Shown here piece after piece: positions 8,041 to 16,119 of a DNA stretch of 22,897 nucleotides. The position numbers and the translations under genes are program-made. A model generated the notes under the pieces. It had not been told where the DNA came from. It saw only the letters and a program-made list of their open reading frames with translations, and searched no databases. The number at the start of each line of letters is the position of its first letter. Position 1 is the first letter of the stretch. This DNA comes from B10-G9 sp964627755 (lineage in GTDB: Bacteria; Chloroflexota; Anaerolineae; Anaerolineales; UBA11858). Location: assembly GCA_964627755.1 (NCBI GenBank), contig CAZVIH010000005.1, positions 1 to 22,897 on the forward strand, written 5' to 3'.

Positions 8041-11000
8041 TCAGGGCACCAGAAACGTTCCAATCACCGGATCGTGGTCAGATTTGTGGATAAAACTCTC
8101 TCCATTTGAGAGGGGCAGGGGGAAATCAGCGTTGCAGTGCAGTACATTCACTTCCACAAGATAGGCTTCCAGATTCTCATTCACCAGGATATGGTCCAGC
8201 ACCTGAGAGGATCCCTGATAAACATAGTTGTAGCGCTCCTCCGGCGCCAACCAGTCAAAGAGATCGATCAATCCGGCGCTTTCCAGTGTATGCAGGGGCA
8301 GCGACCCGTAGTAGGAATTCAGGTCGCCCATCACCACGACCAGGGCTTCTGGGTCATCTTGCAAAAGCTCCTCTGCAATCTCGACATTCCAGGCGGCCTG
8401 GGCATTGCGGCGGGGTTCTGTGGCACTTTTTCCGCCGCTCATGCTGGTGAAGTGATTATTAAGGAAGTACAGACTTTCCGCTGAACCAGCTAGCCTGACT
8501 TCGATCAATAACGGCGGCCTGCTGGTGATATTGCCAGGAGCAGGATACTGGACTGTAGTGATGATCTCAGCTTGATCACCCCTCACCAGGTATCCCACAT
8601 CTATCCCGCGGCTGTCAGTCCCTTCAATAAGAGCTGCTTGATAATCATATTGAGCCAGCAGCGGATCGGCGGCGATATCCTCCAGGATCTCAAGGTTCTC
8701 AACTTCCTGGATACCAATCACTGTGGGGAAACCAGCGGCCTGGATGGTCTGGGCCACTCGCGAGATGCTCAGTTTATATTCTCTTACTTTTGGAAGGGGA
8801 GGACTGCTGGGATGGGGAACTACAAAGTCAAACAGGTTTTCCGCATTCCAGGTCATGACACTGAACCTGCCTGGTTCCACCGATTCCAGGGGGATGATTT
8901 TTGGGAGCTGGTTCTGAACAGCATAGTTTGCAGTGGGTTCGATCTTGTAATTCCCAAAAGAATAAGATAAAACTCCCACCAGCCCTGAGATAGTATCTCC
9001 CACAGCTGTGACTACTTCCTGGTTATCTCGGGTTTCATAGGTTTCGCTGCTGCCGTCATCCACGTGGATCAACATACCTTGGTCCTGACCCTGCCAGACC
9101 CGGGTCAGATTGTGTTTGGGAAGGACCAGCGCATATTCTCCGTAACGCGTGGTTGGACCCACCACCAGAGCAGAACCCGATACGGATACCAGGCTGCCTT
9201 CCAGAGCTTCATAATAAACCTGGCTTTCAGCATTGTCCGCTGGTGGATCCAGAATTGTCGGGGCAGGAATGAAGCTGCTCCCGAGCACCGTTACACTGGC
9301 GGGTGAGGTGATCTCCAGTTGGGTTTCCTGGAAGGCCTCCCGCACTAGGCCGGTAACCGAGACCAGATCTCCGGGAACGATCTCCGGCAGGTTTGCACCC
9401 GTGCTGATAAACAAACCCGGAGAAGTATCGGGATCATTATCAGTTTTCAATTCCTGGATCCAGAACCCCTCCAATTCGGGAAATATCCCGGTGACCACAC
9501 CTTCCGTTGTGACTTTGGAAAGGATATAGGGAGAGCGGTCTTGCTTGCCCTGGATTGCCCAGATAGGAACAGAATCGCCGGAGAAGGTATAGGTTTCGAT
9601 TCCTCCCCTGGATTCCGTGTAGTTGTCAGAAATAACCTGGTAATTCCCAAATCTCACAAACTCGGTGCTGCTCAGGAATTTTGCCTGTAATTCCAGGTTG
9701 ATTTTTTCTCCATCACCACCTAATTCCAGGATCTCCCAGACCACGGTATCTCCTTCCAGGCGGCCGTTATCCTGGATATCGATCACTTCCAACCGGGGAT
9801 CAAGGGGTGCCTTAACGAGCAAGTTTGAATCAGCTTCTTCTCCACGATTGGTCACTGTGTAGCTTACGATGAATGGATCTCCAGGTTTGGTTGTAGTGGG
9901 CGCCTGGGCCTGGATGTACAGGCCCGGTGGATAAACCCTGACCAGGTCGCTCTGCAGCCGGGGATACAGGCGCAGGCTGCCGTCTAAGAATTCCATGATA
10001 CCTGTGATCCGGTAGTACTGCTCAGATTCGATTTCCTCAATAGTGATGCCGGTTTCTTTATCAATATATAGCGTTACCAGGTTGCCGGTCTCATCAAAGA
10101 GATCGATATCATAGCTGTAGGTTAATTCTTCAACCCGGGCTACCTGGCCCTCAATCTCGACCAACCGCCCCGGGAAATAATCGGGTTCGGCATTAATAGT
10201 TATCAGGGCGGTTCGTTCGGGTTGTGGAATGGTATCCTGGTTTCCAGGCTGGATGATTTCAACCAGCTCTTGTGAGGAAGGTATGAGCTCGATCGAATCC
10301 CGGTATAGTTCAATTTTTCCCCGCACCCGGACCCTGGAACCCAGCGGTACCACCAGCGAGCTGCCTGCATTTGCAACATAAACCTGGACTCCGCCACTTT
10401 CATCTTCGAGGTAAAATTTGGCCCCGCTGCCTGCGTAAAATCCACCCACATACATGGTGCTGAACCCTTCAACTATCACTTCTTTGTCAATTAACTCCCT
10501 GGCTGTGCTGATGGGGATGGCTCCGCCGCCGATCTCGCCATAAAATGGGGCTGCAAAAGCAGGCAGCGCCCAGTTTCCTGCCTCAAGGTAGACATTGCGG
10601 AAGGCATATCCGATAAAAGTAAACTCGGCCTGGAGAGGAATGGAGCCAACAAAAGTTTCGCCATCTTCCATGGATGTTATTCTGGTTGTGATCAGGTTGC
10701 CATCCTGCTGGAATGGGACCCCGTTTTCCTGCAATTGGATATGATCCGGGAGGGGGATGGACAGCAGCAGGTTTTTCAGATCCTTCCCTGTTTGGTTGTG
10801 GATCTGGAAATTAACTGTAAACTCTTCTCCGGGATTGACCTGATAGGGATAATCTACTTCAAGCCCCAACAGATCTGCTAATTCGTGGTTATTGGGGCTG
10901 CCCGTGTTCATCAGGGAAGGAGTGCTGTTGAGCGAAAAATCGGCCCTGTTGTCATTGGTGTCGCCGCCTCCGCTGGAGAGAGCTTCGGGGGAGCGCTGCA

Positions 11001-11490
11001 GGGAATACCCCGGCTGCATCTCCTGTGCAGGATGGCCTTCGGCCATAGCCGTAGGACCGCTTCCCCAGCTCAGCTGATCCATAACCTGGCTGTCCTTTCG
11101 GAGCGACAGTCCACCTCGACCAGGGACAAGCGGGTGGTCGATATTCCCATCGGGCTGGAGGGGGAAGAGCTGTCCGGCCTGGATCAAAGCGTAATATCCC
11201 AGGGGAGGGATCAGCGATTCCTCTGTCCATTGGTAAAGGTTGATTTCCTCGCTGGAATCGTTCAGCTGGAACCAGAGTGTATAGCCGTTCAGGTCGGCAA
11301 TTTGAGTTCCGGCATTATAAAGCTCGATGAAATCGGCCTGGTTGTTGCCTTCCACACCAGCGAAGACTTCGCTGATCAGGATTTTGACCGGGGTATCTTC
11401 CAACTGTGGAGTCTGAATGTCCCCAGAGCCTTTACAACTGCTGATCATCAGTAGGATCATTATCCAAAGCAGGTGTTTAACATTTTTCAT
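8041..11490 (-). CDS. Large multidomain lipoprotein with C-terminal endonuclease/exonuclease/phosphatase domain
   Basis: The 1149-residue product starts at ATG 11490, six bases after GAGGAA; an upstream TTG (11511) is less likely. A signal peptide ends in a lipobox ISSC with Cys19. In order I see a lamin-tail domain (about 35-165, EVFAGVEGNNQADFIELYN), a DUF11/CARDB-like beta domain (about 205-300), an OB-like domain (about 330-415), another OB-like region (about 435-520), a second DUF11-like domain (about 525-640), an ExeM-type OB region (about 655-740), and the EEP hydrolase (about 870-1149). EEP catalytic residues are present: MTWNAEN (Asn882), IQEVEN (Glu929), LNNHFTS, MGDLNS (Asp1056, Asn1058), LDHILV and SDHDP (Asp1138, His1139). 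The layout resembles extracellular nucleases of the ExeM/NucH type, which degrade DNA outside the cell. A phosphatase or other phosphodiesterase role is possible. Confidence 0.88.
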   Translation of the reverse strand: MKNVKHLLWIMILLMISSCKGSGDIQTPQLEDTPVKILISEVFAGVEGNNQADFIELYNAGTQIADLNGYTLWFQLNDSSEEINLYQWTEESLIPPLGYYALIQAGQLFPLQPDGNIDHPLVPGRGGLSLRKDSQVMDQLSWGSGPTAMAEGHPAQEMQPGYSLQRSPEALSSGGGDTNDNRADFSLNSTPSLMNTGSPNNHELADLLGLEVDYPYQVNPGEEFTVNFQIHNQTGKDLKNLLLSIPLPDHIQLQENGVPFQQDGNLITTRITSMEDGETFVGSIPLQAEFTFIGYAFRNVYLEAGNWALPAFAAPFYGEIGGGAIPISTARELIDKEVIVEGFSTMYVGGFYAGSGAKFYLEDESGGVQVYVANAGSSLVVPLGSRVRVRGKIELYRDSIELIPSSQELVEIIQPGNQDTIPQPERTALITINAEPDYFPGRLVEIEGQVARVEELTYSYDIDLFDETGNLVTLYIDKETGITIEEIESEQYYRITGIMEFLDGSLRLYPRLQSDLVRVYPPGLYIQAQAPTTTKPGDPFIVSYTVTNRGEEADSNLLVKAPLDPRLEVIDIQDNGRLEGDTVVWEILELGGDGEKINLELQAKFLSSTEFVRFGNYQVISDNYTESRGGIETYTFSGDSVPIWAIQGKQDRSPYILSKVTTEGVVTGIFPELEGFWIQELKTDNDPDTSPGLFISTGANLPEIVPGDLVSVTGLVREAFQETQLEITSPASVTVLGSSFIPAPTILDPPADNAESQVYYEALEGSLVSVSGSALVVGPTTRYGEYALVLPKHNLTRVWQGQDQGMLIHVDDGSSETYETRDNQEVVTAVGDTISGLVGVLSYSFGNYKIEPTANYAVQNQLPKIIPLESVEPGRFSVMTWNAENLFDFVVPHPSSPPLPKVREYKLSISRVAQTIQAAGFPTVIGIQEVENLEILEDIAADPLLAQYDYQAALIEGTDSRGIDVGYLVRGDQAEIITTVQYPAPGNITSRPPLLIEVRLAGSAESLYFLNNHFTSMSGGKSATEPRRNAQAAWNVEIAEELLQDDPEALVVVMGDLNSYYGSLPLHTLESAGLIDLFDWLAPEERYNYVYQGSSQVLDHILVNENLEAYLVEVNVLHCNADFPLPLSNGESFIHKSDHDPVIGTFLVP

Positions 11491-11560
11491 GATTTCCTCA
11501 CCGCTGGTCAATTTTTAGTATCTTCCATAGCATTGTACTTCTCTCCCAGTTTATTCGCCA

Positions 11561-11589
11561 TTTATAAACATAAGTTTTCCTCTTATAAT
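11561..11589 (+). promoter_or_regulatory. Candidate sigma70 promoter for yqeB-yqeC/mocA
   Basis: TTTATA (11561-11566) and a perfect TATAAT (11584-11589) are separated by 17 bp, placing the start of transcription about 85 bp before the GTG start of yqeB. A 13-bp palindrome AGCATGTCATGCT (11628-11640) lies in the leader and could bind a regulator. Confidence 0.45.
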
Positions 11590-11680
11590 CCAGGGATTGA
11601 ATTTTCCTCATTCTAAATGCCAGGGTGAGCATGTCATGCTAAAATAATGGAGAAGGATGTATTATTGAAGGAGGATATTC

Positions 11681-12484
11681 GTGTTGGTTTTGATCCGCGG
11701 TGGTGGTGATCTGGCCAGTGGTGTCGCAGTTCGTTTGCACCATTCTGGTTTTGAAGTTCTGATCACCGAACTGCCTAAACCCCTGGTTGTTCGCAGAACA
11801 GTCTCCTTTGCAGATGCAGTTACCGATGGGAGCAAGGAAGTTGAAGGAATTACTGCAGTTTTAATTCGGAACCCCGCCGACGTTAAAGACACTGTCCGTA
11901 TTGGTAATATCCCTGTTTTAGTGGACCCGGATCTTGCTTGCCTGCCAGAGGTTCGACCGGACGTTGTGGTGGATGCCCGGATGCGGAAGAAATCGCCTTC
12001 AGAAGGCAAAGAAATGGCCACTTTGGTGATAGGATTGGGCCCTGGTTTTATTGCTGGAGAGAACTGCCATGCAGTGATTGAAACAAATCGGGGCCACAAC
12101 TTGGGCCGGGTCATCTGGGCGGGGCCGCCCCAGGAAGATACTGGAATCCCGGGGGTTGTTCAAGGTTTTGCTTCAGAACGTGTCCTGCGGGCTCCCGAGG
12201 ACGGAAAACTGGTCACAGGGGCAAAAATCGGAGACCAGGTTAGTAGCAGCACCGTGATCGCTTTGGTTGGCAGCCAGGCTGTGCTGGCTCCTTTCGACGG
12301 CGTTATACGGGGATTGATCAGGCCAGGATCCTACGTTGAAAAGGGAACCAAGATCGGTGATATCGATCCTCGTGATGACCCCTCAATCTGTTCTCGCGTT
12401 TCGGATAAATCCCGGGCTATCGGGGGAGGAGTGCTGGAAGCAATTCTAGCCTGCCCGGATCTAAGGTCTGGATTATGGATCTAA
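11681..12484 (+). CDS. yqeB: Selenium-dependent molybdenum cofactor biosynthesis protein YqeB
   Basis: The 267-residue protein starts at GTG 11681 after a strong AAGGAGGA site. The N-terminus IRGGGDLASGVAVRLHHSGF is the YqeB signature. Other family blocks are VVVDARMRKK, GLGPGFIAGENCHAVIET, HNLGRVIWAG, and a C-terminal lipoyl/biotinyl-like hairpin region (about 180-245, APFDGVIRGLI, GTKIGDIDPR). YqeB is a marker of the trait in which molybdenum hydroxylases carry a labile selenium atom in their Mo cofactor. Its exact biochemical step is not settled. It overlaps the next gene by 10 bp, which suggests translational coupling to yqeC/mocA. No selD or hydroxylase gene is in the window. Confidence 0.9.
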   Translation: MLVLIRGGGDLASGVAVRLHHSGFEVLITELPKPLVVRRTVSFADAVTDGSKEVEGITAVLIRNPADVKDTVRIGNIPVLVDPDLACLPEVRPDVVVDARMRKKSPSEGKEMATLVIGLGPGFIAGENCHAVIETNRGHNLGRVIWAGPPQEDTGIPGVVQGFASERVLRAPEDGKLVTGAKIGDQVSSSTVIALVGSQAVLAPFDGVIRGLIRPGSYVEKGTKIGDIDPRDDPSICSRVSDKSRAIGGGVLEAILACPDLRSGLWI

Positions 12485-13806
12485 ATAATAGACTCCGATT
12501 AGATCAAAACTCAAAAATTGCCCTGGTAGGCTCGGGTGGAAAAACCACCTTGATGTTCCAGCTGGCGCAGGATTTTGGAACTCGGGTGATCTGCACTACT
12601 ACCACTCACCTGGCTCTGGATCAACTGGATGCAGCAGATCAGCATTGGATCTTGAACAAGCTTGGTGATCTGCCAAACCCAGGAGAGGATCTGCCCGGAA
12701 AAGTACTGCTTTTTACCGGGCCTGAGGTAGAACCAAACCGGGTTGGCAGCCCGGCTCCAGAAATCATGGAAGCCTTAAAAGATCTGGCAGAAATTTGGAA
12801 CTGCCCCATGATCATCGAAGCTGATGGCGCCAGGAAACTGCCTATTAAAGCCCCTGCTGAACATGAGCCGCCAATACCGGATTTTGTTAATACTGTGATT
12901 ACAGTGATCGGCCTTTCCGGCCTGGGAAAACCCCTTACGGAAGAATGGGTCCACCGGCCCCAGATCTATTCAACTCTTGTTGATCTTCCCATGGGTGCCA
13001 GGTTGGAAAGTGAACACCTGGTTAAAGCGCTGGTTTCTCCCCAGGGAGGTTTGAAGAATATTCCATCAGGTGCTAGAAAGATCCTGCTCATCAACCAGAT
13101 TGACAGCTTTCCGAATTGGAAAACATTTTATTCCCATTTAGATACCTTGCTTGCCAATTACTCATCTGTTGGCTTTTCTGTCCTGGAAGACCAGTTGCTG
13201 CTGGAGGTTCATGAACGGATTGCCGGGATTGTACTGGCTGCAGGAGAATCCTCCCGATTCGGAGAACCAAAACAGCTCCTGGATTGGTTTGGGGAGCCCT
13301 TGGTAAAATTTGTTTCTGAAAAAGTTCAGGCAGGGGGTTGTTCACCGGTAGTGGTAGTCACCGGAGCGGATCATGATAGCGTTTCTCGGGCGCTGGGTGA
13401 AGTCCAGGTTGAAGTTGTCTGCAACCCCCTTTGGCAGGCCGGACAGAGTACCTCGGTTCGGGCAGCCATACAGGCCCTCCCGGGAGATATTGGTGCGGCT
13501 ATCTTTACTCTTGTAGACCAACCCCGCATCCCTGTGGAGCTGATCTCAGCTCTCCGAATGAAACATGCCAGGAATCCAGCCTCGATCATCCTGCCAAGTA
13601 TGGATGGTAAACCAGCAAATCCGGTACTCTTTGATCAGAGTGTGTTTCAAGATCTGGAAAACCTGGAGGGAGATATTGGAGGAAGGGCATTATTTGACAA
13701 ATACAAACCCACTTCTATCCCCTGGGATGATCCTGCCAGTCAGATGGACATAGATACTCCGGAGGATTACCAGAAAATCCGTTTTGCGGCCGAGGCTGGG
13801 GATTAA
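12475..13806 (+). CDS. yqeC-mocA: Fusion of YqeC (selenium cofactor protein) and MocA-type nucleotidyltransferase
   Basis: The 443-residue protein has two parts. Residues about 1-245 are YqeC: a P-loop GSGGKTT (19-25), ICTTTTHLALDQ, PMIIEADGARKLPIKAPAEHEP, and ITVIGLSGLGKPL. Residues about 248-438 are a MocA-type (NTP_transf_3) domain: GIVLAAGESSRFGEPKQLL (251-269) binding NTP, FTLVDQPR with the metal Asp348, GDIGGRALFD, and DIDTPEDYQKI. MocA transfers CMP to molybdopterin to make molybdopterin cytosine dinucleotide; related enzymes transfer GMP, so the nucleotide is inferred from family and context. YqeC is needed for active selenium-dependent molybdenum hydroxylases in genomes with this trait. 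No stop or frame break separates the parts. The ATG overlaps the yqeB stop region by 10 bp and has only a weak AAGG site, consistent with coupling. Confidence 0.9.
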   Translation: MDLNNRLRLDQNSKIALVGSGGKTTLMFQLAQDFGTRVICTTTTHLALDQLDAADQHWILNKLGDLPNPGEDLPGKVLLFTGPEVEPNRVGSPAPEIMEALKDLAEIWNCPMIIEADGARKLPIKAPAEHEPPIPDFVNTVITVIGLSGLGKPLTEEWVHRPQIYSTLVDLPMGARLESEHLVKALVSPQGGLKNIPSGARKILLINQIDSFPNWKTFYSHLDTLLANYSSVGFSVLEDQLLLEVHERIAGIVLAAGESSRFGEPKQLLDWFGEPLVKFVSEKVQAGGCSPVVVVTGADHDSVSRALGEVQVEVVCNPLWQAGQSTSVRAAIQALPGDIGAAIFTLVDQPRIPVELISALRMKHARNPASIILPSMDGKPANPVLFDQSVFQDLENLEGDIGGRALFDKYKPTSIPWDDPASQMDIDTPEDYQKIRFAAEAGD

Positions 13807-13953
13807 TTCGTGGGACCTTTAAAAGAAGATCCGCATATTACTTTATAGTACAATTTCATCAGGGTCATTATCTACCCGGATTGACCGTTCATTCTTTGGT
13901 GAGAAACACGAATACAGGTAATTATTCTCTTTAGAATAAAAAAGTGAGAAAAA
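13807..13953. other. Intergenic region before thpR
   Basis: This 147-bp gap holds no gene. A perfect 7-bp inverted repeat with a CTTT loop (13922-13939, TTATTCT/AGAATAA) lies 14 bp before the thpR start. It is A/T rich and has no T-run on the plus strand. A TTGACC (13881-13886) resembles a -35 box, but no suitable -10 follows at 16-18 bp. Confidence 0.4.
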
Positions 13954-14562
13954 ATGTCTGATGATGTCATCAGAACTTTTATCGCAGTAGATTTACCGCC
14001 AACTGTGCTGGATGCTCTGGGCCAGATCTCGTCCCAGCTGCAGGAAAAAATGCCCGGGACACCTGTACGATGGGTTGATTTTTCTAAAATGCATCTGACG
14101 CTGAAGTTCCTGGGTGATATTTCCGCAGAAAACATTGTCATGGTGGAGAAGATCCTCCAATTAGAGGCTTCAAAAAAGCAGGTGATGGAGATTGGGATTG
14201 GCGGTATTGGAGCTTTTCCAAAAGAACGCCATCCCCGGGTGATCTGGATTGGAGTGGAAGCACCAACCGATTTATTTGATCTCCGGCGAGGGATTGAAGA
14301 TGGTGTGGCCCGGCTGGGTTATAACTATGATAAATATGAATTCACACCCCATCTCACCCTGGGAAGGATTTCCCGGAAAGCTTCGGCCCGGGATGTCAGA
14401 ACTGTAGGCAACGTTCTGCACGATTTCCAGGTGGGATTCATTGGGGTGGCCCGGATCGAAGCTGTGCACTTGTACCGAAGTGATCTAAAACCGGAAGGGG
14501 CAGAATATACCCGGCTCTTCTCTGCTAAATTAACTGAACCGGATGGGCAGGTTCTGAGTTAG
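13954..14562 (+). CDS. thpR: RNA 2',3'-cyclic phosphodiesterase (2H phosphoesterase, LigT family)
   Basis: The 202-residue protein has the two HxTx motifs of the 2H phosphoesterases: HLTL at 47-50 (MHLTLKFLGD) and HLTL at 133-136 (TPHLTLGRIS). The N-terminus VIRTFIAVDLPP is typical. The enzyme opens 2',3'-cyclic phosphates on RNA ends to 2'-phosphates and shows RNA-ligase-like reversal in vitro; it acts in the cytoplasm. Its length (about 180-200 expected) is normal. The start ATG 13954 has only a weak GTGAG site. It lies just upstream of rsfS with a 20-bp gap, so the two are probably co-transcribed. Confidence 0.93.
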   Translation: MSDDVIRTFIAVDLPPTVLDALGQISSQLQEKMPGTPVRWVDFSKMHLTLKFLGDISAENIVMVEKILQLEASKKQVMEIGIGGIGAFPKERHPRVIWIGVEAPTDLFDLRRGIEDGVARLGYNYDKYEFTPHLTLGRISRKASARDVRTVGNVLHDFQVGFIGVARIEAVHLYRSDLKPEGAEYTRLFSAKLTEPDGQVLS

Positions 14563-14582
14563 GAATAAATACGAGGTGTAAT

Positions 14583-14927
14583 CTGGAATCCAGAATTGTA
14601 GCGGACTTTATTGTAAAGGTATTAGATGACAAGAAGGGAGAAGACATCCATCTGTTGGATATTCACGAAAACTCGGTCCTGGCTGATTATTTTGTGATTT
14701 GCTCAGGTACCAGCTCCCGTATGGTTAAGGGATTGATGTCTGAAGTTGAGGATGAGGTCAAGAAGAAGTTTGGAATAAATGCCCGCCTGGAAGGTGAACC
14801 CAATTCCGGGTGGATGCTGGCAGATTATGGATCTGTGATCGTACATATTTTCTCTCCCCAAAATCGGGAGCATTACAGCCTGGAAGAGCTGTGGTCTGAA
14901 GCGAAGACGATCCTGCGCCTGGTGTAA
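14583..14927 (+). CDS. rsfS: Ribosomal silencing factor RsfS, probable CTG start
   Basis: The frame reads LESRIVADFIVKVLDDKKG, then EDIHLLDI and ADYFVICSGTSS, then GWMLADYGSVIVHIF and REHYSLEELW, all hallmarks of RsfS. RsfS binds ribosomal protein uL14 and blocks subunit joining when nutrients are short. The first ATG/GTG/TTG in frame is a TTG at 14655, which would delete the N-terminal helix and the conserved DKKGEDI block. The frame is open back to a TGA at 14535 but holds no usual start. CTG at 14583 lies four bases after GAGGTG, giving 114 residues, the normal size. I therefore place the start there. A sequencing or assembly error that changed an ATG is the main alternative. Confidence 0.85.
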   Translation: MESRIVADFIVKVLDDKKGEDIHLLDIHENSVLADYFVICSGTSSRMVKGLMSEVEDEVKKKFGINARLEGEPNSGWMLADYGSVIVHIFSPQNREHYSLEELWSEAKTILRLV

Positions 14928-14941
14928 AATGGCCAATTTGC

Positions 14942-14967
14942 CCATCATCCCTTCTTTGGGATAATGG
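14942..14967. terminator. Hairpin between convergent rsfS and the dehydrogenase gene
   Basis: CCATCATCCC (14942-14951) and GGGATAATGG (14958-14967) pair over 10 bp with one mismatch around a TTCTTT loop, 15 bp after the rsfS stop. No T-run follows on either strand. A second, smaller repeat CAAACG/CGTTTG lies at 14975-14998. These are probably transcript-end structures, but classical rho-independent termination is not shown. Confidence 0.35.
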
Positions 14968-15033
14968 TTAGCTACAAACGCCCAAGGACGGACGTTTGAG
15001 TAATAGGGCATTCCCCGTCCCTGATCTTCTGTT

Positions 15034-15825
15034 CTACATCGTTCCTTTCACCATCCCACCATCCACAGTCAACATCACACCAGTGATATATCCAGCGGCC
15101 GGAGATAACAGGAACGCTGCTGCCCGGCCGATCTCGTCTGGGGAAGCCATCCTTCCCAGGGGACATTCCTCTACGATCTTGTTCATTTCTTTTTCCACGG
15201 TTGAGCCGCTTTGCTCTGACCTGAACTCTAATATCTCCTGGACTCGTTCGGTTTTTGTCCAGCCAGGCAGGATCGAGTTGAACCGGATTCCATCAGGACC
15301 AAATTCCAGCGCCAGAGATTTGGTTAAGCCCACCGTGGCTGCCCGGATGCTGTTCGAAAGGATCAGATTGGGTATGGGCTGCTTGACGGAGTAAGACGTA
15401 ATGGTTAACACGCTGGCCGAGCCGGATTTTTTCAGATAGGGCAGGGCAGCCCGGATCAAACGAACATGACTCAAAAATACCAGGTTCGTCGCGTTCTGCC
15501 ATGCCTCTTCAGTATGAGCTTCAAACTTCCCGGAAGGAGGACCGCCGGTGTTGGTAACCAGCAGATCTATTCCGTTCATATTCTCTGCTGCTTTGTTGAT
15601 CAAATCAAGGGCATCACCAGGGCTGGCTGCATCTCCGGCCAAATAACCGACCTCAGCCCCGGTTTCACTTTTCAAAAGATTGGCAGAATCCTCGAGACGC
15701 TGTTCATCCCGGCCATTGATCACAACCCGGCAGCCTTCTTCTGCCAGGATCCTGGCCGTAGCAAACCCCAATCCCCGGCTGGAACCTGCCAGGAAGGCTT
15801 TTTTCCCTTTTAATAATAGATCCAT
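15034..15825 (-). CDS. SDR family oxidoreductase (FabG-like) with atypical active site
   Basis: The 263-residue protein has a Rossmann fold with GSSRGLG (14-20) for the dinucleotide, VVINGRDEQRL suggesting NADP(H), LAGDAAS, and LLVTNTGGPPSG in place of NNAG. The end of the fold, GRMASPDEIGRAAAFLLSPAAGYITGVMLTVDGG, is standard. Ser144 of TITSY is in the catalytic Ser place. However, the usual YxxxK reads SNSIR: Ser157 sits where Tyr is expected and Arg161 where Lys is expected. Tyr145, next to the Ser, might take over. It is probably an oxidoreductase of unknown substrate or a non-canonical subfamily. It is the last gene of a three-gene operon, 9 bp after the DUF503 gene, with AGGAGG upstream of ATG 15825. 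Confidence 0.87.
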   Translation of the reverse strand: MDLLLKGKKAFLAGSSRGLGFATARILAEEGCRVVINGRDEQRLEDSANLLKSETGAEVGYLAGDAASPGDALDLINKAAENMNGIDLLVTNTGGPPSGKFEAHTEEAWQNATNLVFLSHVRLIRAALPYLKKSGSASVLTITSYSVKQPIPNLILSNSIRAATVGLTKSLALEFGPDGIRFNSILPGWTKTERVQEILEFRSEQSGSTVEKEMNKIVEECPLGRMASPDEIGRAAAFLLSPAAGYITGVMLTVDGGMVKGTM

Positions 15826-15834
15826 AATTCCTCC

Positions 15835-16119
15835 TTAGATCAATTCGATCCGCTCCTGGATGATTGGCAGGTGCGGGTAATGATTTTCTATCCAGGTCAC
15901 CACTTTTTGCAAACTTCGCTGTGTGTGAGCTCCGCTATTGCTGAGGTAAGTACATCCTATCAAGGCTTCCTGCCAGCGGTCCTGGTAGTCAAGCTCCGCA
16001 ACTGAAACGTTAAATTCCCTCTGCAGTCGGGTGATGAGTGGTTTCAGTTGGCTTCTCTTCTCCTTCAAGGAAGCACAAACGGGGATGCTGAGATGCAGTG
16101 TTAGTAATCCAATAGCCAT
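15835..16119 (-). CDS. DUF503 family protein (YlxP-like)
   Basis: The 94-residue protein matches the small DUF503 family in length and pattern: a starting beta strand IGLLTLHLSIP, the LKEKRSQLKPLITRLQREFNVSVAELDYQDRWQEALIG core, and a C-terminal helix and strand. The molecular function is unknown; homologues often neighbour infB and rbfA in other bacteria. Here the ATG follows the stop of the upstream transferase gene directly (TAAATG), so the two must be co-transcribed and are probably translationally coupled. No membrane segment or signal peptide is visible. Confidence 0.88.
   Translation of the reverse strand: MAIGLLTLHLSIPVCASLKEKRSQLKPLITRLQREFNVSVAELDYQDRWQEALIGCTYLSNSGAHTQRSLQKVVTWIENHYPHLPIIQERIELI

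Noticed and set aside
10885..11454. 189-codon open frame on the plus strand inside the nuclease lipoprotein gene
   Set aside because: It is antisense to a clearly coding lamin-tail/DUF11 region and shows no recognisable protein motif.
13922..13939. Perfect 7-bp A/T-rich hairpin before thpR as a terminator of yqeC-mocA
   Set aside because: The stem is A/T rich and is followed by A residues rather than T residues on the plus strand, so it would not terminate plus-strand transcription.
14928..15033. Possible small structured RNA or tRNA between rsfS and the dehydrogenase gene
   Set aside because: Two hairpins are present, but there is no T-loop consensus, no acceptor pairing and no promoter; better explained as transcript-end structure.
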